Positions 42,835 through 49,159 of a DNA stretch of 49,159 nucleotides are shown here, in pieces (within the stretch, counting starts at the first letter, position 1; each line of letters begins with the position of its first letter). Where the stretch lies: the NCBI GenBank assembly GCA_902584685.1, contig CACIAP010000006.1:1-49159 (forward strand), in the 5' to 3' direction. Origin of the DNA: an uncultured Pelagibacteraceae bacterium. GTDB lineage: Bacteria; Pseudomonadota; Alphaproteobacteria; Pelagibacterales; Pelagibacteraceae. The position numbers were made by a program, and so were the translations under genes. The notes beneath the pieces were generated by a model. The model was not told the origin of the DNA. It saw only the letters and a program-made list of their open reading frames with translations, and made no database searches.

Positions 42835-44874
42835 ATGTCTTCATATGAATATTTGCTATCCGATATAAGTACCATAAAAGGTATAGGAACCAAAATAGGA
42901 AAATTATTTCGAAAAAAAAATATTAACACAATATTTGATCTTCTGTGGAATTTGCCTAGAGATTTTGTGGATAGATCAAATGTTTATCCAATTAATGAAT
43001 TGCAAGTAGGAAAAATACAAACCGTAACAGTTGTTGTAAAAAAATATAACTTTCCACGTATCAGAAACTTGCCTAACAAAGTAATATGTGAAGATGAAAC
43101 TGGAAAGCTAGATTGCATCTTTTTTAATAGTTATGAGGGATATATTAGAAAAATACTGCCACTAAACGCAAAAGTAACTATCAGTGGTAAGATTGGTTAT
43201 TATAATAAGAAATATCAAATAACTAACCCTACTCATTTATCTGAGGATCCTAATTCTGTTAAAAAAATTGATAAAAGTTATAGTTTAACTGAAGGCCTTA
43301 ATAACAAACTTTATAACAAAATCATTCAAGAAGTACTAAAAAATATACCGAATTTAGATGAATGGTTGGATAAAGAAACTCTTAAAAAATTTGACAATAT
43401 TTCGTGGAAAAAAGCAGTTTTAGAACTTCATGATCCCAATAATATTAACAAGAAGGGTAATTTTTTAAAAAGATTAATTTTTGATGAAATTCTCTCTACT
43501 TTTTTAATTAATTCAAAAATAAGAAAAACTATTAAAAAATTTAAAAAAGAAAAAAAAATATTTAATGACGATTTTTCAAACAATATAAAAAAAGAATTGA
43601 GTTATGAGCTTACCTCCGATCAAAAAAACGCATTAAATGAGATAAACAATGATTTAAAATCTGAAGAAAAAATGTTCAGACTTTTACAAGGAGATGTTGG
43701 AAGTGGTAAAACTATTATAGCATTAATTTCTTGTTTTAACGTTGTTAATAGTGGTTACCAGGTTGCTTTTATGGCACCAACTGAAATTTTGGCATATCAA
43801 CATTATAAGTTAGCCCAATCATTATTAAAAGATAAAATTAAAATCGATTTTTTAACTTCTAAAACTGATTATACTGAGAGGAAAAAGATAATTAAAGATT
43901 TAGAGGCTAACAAAATTAAAATACTTTTTGGAACTCACTCAGTCTTTCAAGAAAAAATAAATTATAACAAACTTGGACTTATCGTTATTGATGAACAACA
44001 TAAATTTGGAGTTAAGCAGAGAAAGAAACTATCTGATAAAGGCGGTAAAAATTGTGATGTATTAGTAATGTCAGCAACACCTATACCAAGAACTATGATT
44101 ATGACTATTTTTGGAGATATGGATGTTACTATCATCAAACAAAAACCTAAAAACAGAAAACCAGTAAAAACTTACAGTAAGGTTGATACTAAACTTAGTG
44201 AAATAATCGATTTTACAAAAAAACAAATTAAGAAAGGTAATCAAATTTTTTGGGTTTGCCCATTAATCGAAGAATCTAAAAAAGTTGATCATCAATCAGC
44301 AGTGCAAAGATATAATGGTCTTCAAAAAATTTTTAAAGATAGAGCTGGTCTTTTACATGGCTCACTTGATAAAGTTGATAAAGATAAGATATTAAATAAA
44401 TTTCTGAACAGAAAAATTGATATTTTGATCTCAACAACGGTTATTGAGGTTGGTATTGATTTTCCAAATGCAAACGTGATCATAATAGAAAATTCAAATA
44501 AATTTGGTTTATCGCAACTCCATCAACTTAGGGGTAGAGTTGGTAGAGGCAACAAAGAGTCATTTTGTATTTTAATGTTTAAAAAGAATTTAAGTAAAAA
44601 TGCTAGAAAACGGATAAATATTTTGAAGGAAAATAATGATGGATTTAAAATATCAGAGGAAGATATGAAATTAAGAGGTTATGGAGACTTATTAGGTTTT
44701 AAACAAAGTGGAGTTCAAAGTTTCCGTCTTGCTGATCCTGTTTTAAATGAAGATCTTTTTATATTAGCAGAGAAAGAGACTAAAAGAATTGAAAGGGACA
44801 ATATAAATTTAAATAAGTTTCAATCTTTACTCAAACTTTATGACAGAGCCGATATTTTGAATGATATTGTTTAA
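42835..44874 (+). CDS. recG: ATP-dependent DNA helicase RecG
   Basis: RecG remodels stalled replication forks and branched DNA. The 679-aa protein has an N-terminal wedge domain (about residues 1-230, with an OB-fold around VTVVVKKYNFPR) and two helicase domains: LLQGDVGSGKT (about 283-293), APTEILA, IDEQHKFGV, MSATPIPRTM, and ISTTVIEVGIDFPNA, QLRGRVGRG in the second. LRGYGDLLGFKQSG is the TRG-type C-terminal region. It overlaps DUF502 by 4 bp. Confidence 0.96.
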   Translation: MSSYEYLLSDISTIKGIGTKIGKLFRKKNINTIFDLLWNLPRDFVDRSNVYPINELQVGKIQTVTVVVKKYNFPRIRNLPNKVICEDETGKLDCIFFNSYEGYIRKILPLNAKVTISGKIGYYNKKYQITNPTHLSEDPNSVKKIDKSYSLTEGLNNKLYNKIIQEVLKNIPNLDEWLDKETLKKFDNISWKKAVLELHDPNNINKKGNFLKRLIFDEILSTFLINSKIRKTIKKFKKEKKIFNDDFSNNIKKELSYELTSDQKNALNEINNDLKSEEKMFRLLQGDVGSGKTIIALISCFNVVNSGYQVAFMAPTEILAYQHYKLAQSLLKDKIKIDFLTSKTDYTERKKIIKDLEANKIKILFGTHSVFQEKINYNKLGLIVIDEQHKFGVKQRKKLSDKGGKNCDVLVMSATPIPRTMIMTIFGDMDVTIIKQKPKNRKPVKTYSKVDTKLSEIIDFTKKQIKKGNQIFWVCPLIEESKKVDHQSAVQRYNGLQKIFKDRAGLLHGSLDKVDKDKILNKFLNRKIDILISTTVIEVGIDFPNANVIIIENSNKFGLSQLHQLRGRVGRGNKESFCILMFKKNLSKNARKRINILKENNDGFKISEEDMKLRGYGDLLGFKQSGVQSFRLADPVLNEDLFILAEKETKRIERDNINLNKFQSLLKLYDRADILNDIV

Positions 44875-45482
44875 TTGTCAGCAGGATCTGAAGTGCCAGC
44901 AGATACAATGAATTTTGAGGCTTCCTCAAAAGTCATATCAAGATAAATAACTTCATCTTTTGGAAACATTAATAAAAAACCACTTGTGGGATTAGGTGTT
45001 GTGGGAACGAATACATTGATTAAATCTTTGTTTGTTTTTTTACTGATTTCGCCTTTGTTTTCTTTAGTAGCAAAACCAACAGCCCATGATCCCTTTTTAG
45101 GGTATTCAATTAGAACAACACTTTTTTTATTATCCGATTTACTTGTGAAACTTTCTGTCATTTGGCCAATTGCAGAGTAAATAGTCCTTAAGATGGGAAT
45201 TCTTTTAAAAAGATCATTAATTAAATTTAAAATTTTTTTTCCAAAAAAAGATAAAGAAATACCTCCAACAATTGTAATAAAAATAACAGACAATAAAATT
45301 TCAAGTCCCGGTATAGAAAAAGGTAAATAATTATTTGGATTTATTTCGTTAGGAATTAATTTTGATGATATCTTTATTAAAAATAAAGTAAGATACAAAG
45401 TAAAACCAATTGGAACTAAAACTACAATGCCAGCTATAAAAGCATTTCTTAGTTTTGAAGTTATTGATGACTTTTTTTTCAT
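44871..45482 (-). CDS. DUF502 family membrane protein
   Basis: A 203-aa protein with two N-terminal transmembrane helices (about residues 11-35 and 55-80) and a C-terminal soluble part: IPILRTIYSAIGQMTES, VVLIEYPKKGSWAVGFAT and VFVPTTPNPTSGFLLMFPKDEVIYLDM (core VPTTPNPTSGF). The family is widespread, but the function is not established. It converges on recG, as in other alphaproteobacteria. Confidence 0.9.
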   Translation of the reverse strand: MKKKSSITSKLRNAFIAGIVVLVPIGFTLYLTLFLIKISSKLIPNEINPNNYLPFSIPGLEILLSVIFITIVGGISLSFFGKKILNLINDLFKRIPILRTIYSAIGQMTESFTSKSDNKKSVVLIEYPKKGSWAVGFATKENKGEISKKTNKDLINVFVPTTPNPTSGFLLMFPKDEVIYLDMTFEEASKFIVSAGTSDPADN

Positions 45483-45559
45483 TAATTATAAGATGAATAT
45501 ATTACAAAACATAAAGCAATTATGAATAAAAAAACTAATATTTTATTGTTTAAATTCAT
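45482..45559 (-). CDS. Possible 25-aa membrane micropeptide coupled to DUF502 gene
   Basis: A short frame MNLNNKILVFLFIIALCFV plus YSSYN: one hydrophobic helix with a positively charged N-terminal side. The stop codon overlaps the DUF502 ATG (TAATG), the spacing expected for coupled translation. AT-rich DNA readily gives hydrophobic short frames by chance, so this stays tentative. Confidence 0.3.
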   Translation of the reverse strand: MNLNNKILVFLFIIALCFVIYSSYN

Positions 45560-45597
45560 AAAAAAACTATTAAAACATAATACTTAAATTAATTTAA

Positions 45598-46422
45598 ATG
45601 AATAGAAGAAAATTCTTAAATATAGTCGGTTGTTGTGGTTGCAGTTATATTATTAATTCTTGTGCATCAGTGCCAATTACAGATAGAAAACAGCTTAACT
45701 TAATACCAGAGGCAAAACTAAATGCACAAGCAGCACAAATTTACGAAAAAGTAAAAAAGAAGGAAAAATTAATTACCGATGGACGTAATTTGAAAGAAAT
45801 TAAAGAAATTGGAAAAAAGATGGAATATGCGATTAGTGAATATTTTTATTTAAATAATATTAAAGATCCAACTGTTAATTTTCAATGGGAGTATATATTA
45901 ATTGATAATAAAAAAGTTACAAATGCATGGTGCATGCCTGGAGGCAAAATTGCTGTTTATACTGGAATGCTAGAGTTGACTAAAAATACAAATGCATTAG
46001 CTGCAGTTATGGGTCATGAAATTGCTCACGCAGTAGCAAAACATTCAGTTGAAAGAGCTAGTCGTAGTGCATTACTTCAAACAGGCACTCAACTCTTTGA
46101 TATATTTTCAGGAGGAAAACTTTCACAAGTAAATAGAGCAACTGGTATGGATACTGTTGGGTTATTACAACAAATCGGTATCATGAACCCCTTTACAAGA
46201 AAACAGGAAACTGAGGCTGATTATCTTGGTCTTATTTTTTCATCTTTATCTGGTTATGATATTAGAGAAACAACAAAATTTTGGGAACGAATGAAGGAAA
46301 AAAATAAAGGTAAAGAACCTCCAGCGTTTATGAATACTCATCCATCCTCTCAAAAAAGAATAGAAAATCTTGAAGGTTGGATGAATGAAATTATTCTAGA
46401 TTATCCACCAATAAAAACATAA
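45598..46422 (+). CDS. M48 family metalloprotease, predicted lipoprotein
   Basis: A 274-aa periplasmic or outer-membrane protease of the LoiP/YcaL type. MNRRKFLNIVGCCGCSYIINSC is an export signal with an RR-KFL (Tat-like) start and a lipobox-like INSC. The zinc motif H140-E-I-A-H144 lies in VMGHEIAHAVAKHS; the third ligand is in KQETEADYLGL. HPSSQKRIENL is a conserved C-terminal element. The last base of its stop codon abuts the encoded 3' end of convergent tRNA-Lys. Confidence 0.92.
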   Translation: MNRRKFLNIVGCCGCSYIINSCASVPITDRKQLNLIPEAKLNAQAAQIYEKVKKKEKLITDGRNLKEIKEIGKKMEYAISEYFYLNNIKDPTVNFQWEYILIDNKKVTNAWCMPGGKIAVYTGMLELTKNTNALAAVMGHEIAHAVAKHSVERASRSALLQTGTQLFDIFSGGKLSQVNRATGMDTVGLLQQIGIMNPFTRKQETEADYLGLIFSSLSGYDIRETTKFWERMKEKNKGKEPPAFMNTHPSSQKRIENLEGWMNEIILDYPPIKT

Positions 46423-46498
<76 letters not shown>

Positions 46499-46547
46499 AA
46501 AATAAAAATCTTATAGTTTTTTTTTTCAAATAATCAATATGTTATAA

Positions 46548-47660
46548 TTACAACTTAGCAATGTATTCATTAAAAAACTGGTCAAAAGTTCCATTATTTA
46601 TGTTAATTCTGATTTTATCCATGAGCTCATGATAAAAGTTTATATTATGGAGGGTAAGAAGCATAGACGCAAGTATTTCGTTGGTATTGAATAAATGATT
46701 TAGGTAATTTTTTGAATATTTATTCAAATTGAACTTTTCACATTTTTCATCAATGGGTTTTGTGTCATTCTGGTACTTGGCATTCTTAATATTTATTGGT
46801 CCATTCCATGTAAAGGCTAAACCAGTTCTCCCAGACCTAGAGGGTAACACACAATCAAACATATCAATCCCTCTTTTAACTGCTCCCAAGATATCTGAAG
46901 GTGTTCCAACACCCATTAAATATCTTGGTTTATCTTCAGGTAGGTGATTTTTTATACCGTCTAATACCTTAAACATTTCATTTTGTGTATCACCAACAGC
47001 TAGACCACCTAGGGCATATCCATCAAACCCAATATTAATTAGATCCTCTAAGGATTTTTTTCTTAAATCATCAAATAAACCACCTTGAACTATTCCGAAA
47101 AGACCTTTGTGAGGATTTTTCCCAAATGCATTTTTTGACCTTAATGCCCACTCAGTTGATAAATCTAAAGACTTTTCAATAGTTTTTTTATCTATAGTTT
47201 TTTTAGGGCATTCATCCATTACCATAACAATGTCTGAATTAAGTTTTTTTTGAATTCTTATACTTTCTTCCGGGCTAAGGATAAATTGTTTTCCATCAAT
47301 ATGAGAATTAAATATAGCTCCTTTCTCCTTATCAATTTTATTTAACTTTGATAGTGACATCACTTGATAACCGCCTGAGTCTGTCAAAATTGGTAAAGGA
47401 CAATTCATGAATTCGTGCAATCCTCCTTGAAGAGCAACTCTTTTTTCGCCAGGTCTTATCATTAAATGATACGTATTAGACAAGATTATTTGACTTCCAG
47501 CTTTAATTAGATCATCGATAAAAGTAGCTTTTACTGTTGCTTGAGTTCCAACAGGCATAAATACAGGAGTATCAATGTTACCTCTAGAAGTAATAATTGT
47601 TCCTGTTCGGGAAAATTTATCTTTATTTTTTACTTTAAAAGAAAAATTTTTTAAACTCAA
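46548..47660 (-). CDS. tgt: Queuine tRNA-ribosyltransferase, zinc site incomplete
   Basis: Tgt exchanges G34 of Asn, Asp, His and Tyr tRNAs for the queuosine precursor. The 370-aa protein keeps the TIM-barrel active site: PVFMPVGTQATVK, LTDSGGYQVMSL, GLFGIVQGG, YALGGLAVG, and MFDCVLPSRSGRTG. The zinc site is eroded. Where the family has CxCxxC, this protein has C307-E-K309-F-N-L312, so only one of three cysteines remains, together with H338 at the right distance. The structural zinc may be lost. It is 2 bp downstream of the cyclophilin gene. Confidence 0.93.
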   Translation of the reverse strand: MSLKNFSFKVKNKDKFSRTGTIITSRGNIDTPVFMPVGTQATVKATFIDDLIKAGSQIILSNTYHLMIRPGEKRVALQGGLHEFMNCPLPILTDSGGYQVMSLSKLNKIDKEKGAIFNSHIDGKQFILSPEESIRIQKKLNSDIVMVMDECPKKTIDKKTIEKSLDLSTEWALRSKNAFGKNPHKGLFGIVQGGLFDDLRKKSLEDLINIGFDGYALGGLAVGDTQNEMFKVLDGIKNHLPEDKPRYLMGVGTPSDILGAVKRGIDMFDCVLPSRSGRTGLAFTWNGPINIKNAKYQNDTKPIDEKCEKFNLNKYSKNYLNHLFNTNEILASMLLTLHNINFYHELMDKIRININNGTFDQFFNEYIAKL

Positions 47661-47661
47661 T

Positions 47662-48213
47662 TTATAGAGATTTGAAACTAATTATTTTGTCAGGGTTTGA
47701 AACTGAACCATTTGGTCCATCACCTTTTTTAATCTTATCTACAAATTCCATCCCTTCAACAACTCTACCAAAAACAGTGTATTGTCTATCAAGATGTGGA
47801 GCATCTTCAAAACATATAAAGAATTGACTATTAGCACTGTTTGGATCAGAAGATCTAGCCATAGATAAAATACCTTTTACATGGGGGATATCGTTAAATT
47901 CAGCTTTTAGATTTGGTAAATCTGAACCTCCTGTACCTGCTCTATTTAAATCAAAATTTTCTGAAGATGAGTTGCCAAATTGAACATCACCTACCTGAGC
48001 CATAAACCCATCTATTACTCTATGAAATACAACGTTATCATAAAGTCCTTTGTCAGCTAATTCCTTTATTCTTTTAACATGATTTGGTGCTTTGTCTTTG
48101 AATAGTTCTATTTTTACATCTCCATCTTTTAATTTAAGTATCATCATATTTTCCTCTGCGTTTAAGTTAAAATTAAATATTAAAAATAATATTAAAAAAA
48201 TTATTTTATTCAT
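47662..48213 (-). CDS. Peptidylprolyl isomerase, cyclophilin type, exported
   Basis: A 183-aa cyclophilin with an N-terminal signal peptide (MNKIIFLILFLIFNFNLNA), so periplasmic. VVFHRVIDGFMAQVGD has the catalytic arginine; LSMARSSDPNSANSQFFICFEDAPHLDRQYTVFGRVV (cores ARSSDPNSANSQFFI and HLDRQYTVFGRV) completes the site. It follows coaD with an 8-bp overlap. Confidence 0.94.
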   Translation of the reverse strand: MNKIIFLILFLIFNFNLNAEENMMILKLKDGDVKIELFKDKAPNHVKRIKELADKGLYDNVVFHRVIDGFMAQVGDVQFGNSSSENFDLNRAGTGGSDLPNLKAEFNDIPHVKGILSMARSSDPNSANSQFFICFEDAPHLDRQYTVFGRVVEGMEFVDKIKKGDGPNGSVSNPDKIISFKSL

Positions 48214-48700
48214 AAAATTTATCTTTTAAAGATTTTATTACTGTTTTAGTGGTAAATTTTCGTATGTCACCATTTAATTCAATAATTTCTTTAACAAATT
48301 TAGAAGAAATAATTTGATTTTCTGGATCAGACATTAAAAAAACAGTCTCAACTAAGTTATTTAACTTTTTATTCATTCCTGCCAATTGAAATTCATATTC
48401 AAAATCAGAAGTGGCACGTAAACCTCTAATAATAACGTTTGATTTTATATTTCTGCAAAAATCAGTGGTTAAAGTTTTAAATGATGTGACATCTATTTTT
48501 TTTTTACTAAATTTTAAATCTTTAAAAAGAGCTTTCTTAATTAAGTTCTCTCTCTCCTCTGCGCTAAAAAGATAATTTTTTGTATTTCCATCGGACACAG
48601 CAACAATTACTTTATCAAAAATATTTAAAGATTTTTTAATTAGATCAATATGTCCAAATGTAATTGGATCAAAAGTTCCAGGGTAAATAGCTTTTTTCAT
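48206..48700 (-). CDS. coaD: Phosphopantetheine adenylyltransferase
   Basis: CoaD catalyses the fourth step of coenzyme A synthesis. The 164-aa protein has YPGTFDPITFGHIDLIKKS with the TxGH nucleotidyltransferase motif, IIRGLRATSDFEYEFQLAGMN (core RGLRATSDFEYE) and ISSKFVKEI. The ATG overlaps the gyrA stop by one base (TAATG). gyrA-coaD-cyclophilin-tgt is a conserved alphaproteobacterial series. Confidence 0.96.
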   Translation of the reverse strand: MKKAIYPGTFDPITFGHIDLIKKSLNIFDKVIVAVSDGNTKNYLFSAEERENLIKKALFKDLKFSKKKIDVTSFKTLTTDFCRNIKSNVIIRGLRATSDFEYEFQLAGMNKKLNNLVETVFLMSDPENQIISSKFVKEIIELNGDIRKFTTKTVIKSLKDKFYE

Positions 48701-49159
48701 TATATTAAGTTATCATCAATTTTAATTGCTGAAACAACTTTTTCATCGCCAGATAACTTAATAATTCGTACCCCTTGAGTATTTCTTCCTGCAGTTCTTA
48801 TTTCTTTAACAGCTACCCTTATAACTCTTCCCTTATTAGTAGATATCAATATTTCGTCTCCATCAAAAACTAGAAAAGAAGAGGCAATATTTCCGTTCCT
48901 AGATGAGTTAACTATCCCAATAATTCCTTTCCCACCCCTATTTGTTGTTCTAAAATCTTTGTCATTTGTTCTTTTACCAAATCCATTTTCAGTTATTGAA
49001 AGTATGTATTTACCCTCAACTTTGCCATTTTTGTCAGATTTTTTCTCTATTTTTTCTATTATTGATAAAGATACAATTTTATCTTTATCACTTAAATTAA
49101 TCCCTTTAATTCCTTTAGAAGATCTACCTTTAAATAATCTTAATTTTTTAGATTCAAAT
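48700..49159 (-). CDS. gyrA: DNA gyrase subunit A, C-terminal part (5' end outside window)
   Basis: The last 152 residues of GyrA, part of the DNA-wrapping beta-pinwheel. GyrA-box-like blades are recognisable: RSSKGIKGINLSDKDKIVSL (core KGIKGINL), NGFGKRTNDKDFRTTNRGGKGII (core GFGKRT, NRGGKGII), FLVFDGDEILISTNKGRVIRV and TAGRNTQGVRIIKL. It ends NLI just inside the coaD start. The acidic C-terminal tail seen in E. coli is missing. Confidence 0.95.
   Translation of the reverse strand, partial: FESKKLRLFKGRSSKGIKGINLSDKDKIVSLSIIEKIEKKSDKNGKVEGKYILSITENGFGKRTNDKDFRTTNRGGKGIIGIVNSSRNGNIASSFLVFDGDEILISTNKGRVIRVAVKEIRTAGRNTQGVRIIKLSGDEKVVSAIKIDDNLI

Overview
The window is a strongly A+T-rich, very compact stretch of an alphaproteobacterial chromosome. 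Gene order (glyA-nrdR-ribD/E/B/H-nusB-thiL; plsX-rpmF-ihfA-merR; mltB-rlpA-dac-tmk-holB-metG-tatD; glpX-recJ), tiny or negative intergenic distances, lysine- and asparagine-rich proteins and a K+-independent H+-pyrophosphatase all fit a streamlined marine oligotroph of the SAR11/Pelagibacterales type. That assignment is inferred from style and gene order; there is no rRNA in the window to prove it.

Layout. 1-5.6 kb: end of glyA, the NrdR repressor, a riboflavin operon, nusB and thiL. 5.7-7.8 kb: membrane pyrophosphatase hppA. 7.8-11.1 kb: bamE, a cytochrome bc1 assembly chaperone, rpmF-plsX-ihfA-merR-rpmG (rpmG carries an apparent one-base frameshift) and a chorismate mutase. 11.2-18.8 kb: heme A synthase, metY, rplM-rpsI, argC, a new 53-aa lipoprotein, hom and two transporters. 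18.8-27.7 kb: an accessory island with a gene-poor entry, a GC-rich structured RNA abutting a minimal ogt, a 54-aa membrane protein, a tyrosine recombinase behind a palindromic operator, and a surface-glycan cluster (two GT2 enzymes, a glycosyltransferase-like protein, a HAD/nucleotidyltransferase fusion, a GDPD-like protein and a double glycosyltransferase). It ends at a GIY-YIG gene and tRNA-Glu. 27.7-49.2 kb: mostly housekeeping again: recJ-glpX, an SbmA-like transporter, an NDUFS4-like complex I subunit, nhaA, gpx, the tatD-to-mltB cell-wall/replication operon, rarD, sdhE, recG, an M48 protease, tgt, a periplasmic cyclophilin, coaD and the 3' end of gyrA. Four tRNA genes (Glu, Pro, Ser, Lys) all touch, or nearly touch, protein genes.

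The most interesting points are the structured RNA at 19487-19670; start codons 2 and 4 nt after the encoded CCA of tRNA-Glu and tRNA-Pro, which would give leaderless mRNAs after tRNA processing; loss of metal ligands in Tgt and shifted ones in NrdR; degenerate second domains in RibB and RlpA; the rpmG frameshift in a poly-A tract; and the island's fused HAD/nucleotidyltransferase beside a GDPD-like protein. No CRISPR array, insertion sequence or rRNA was seen.
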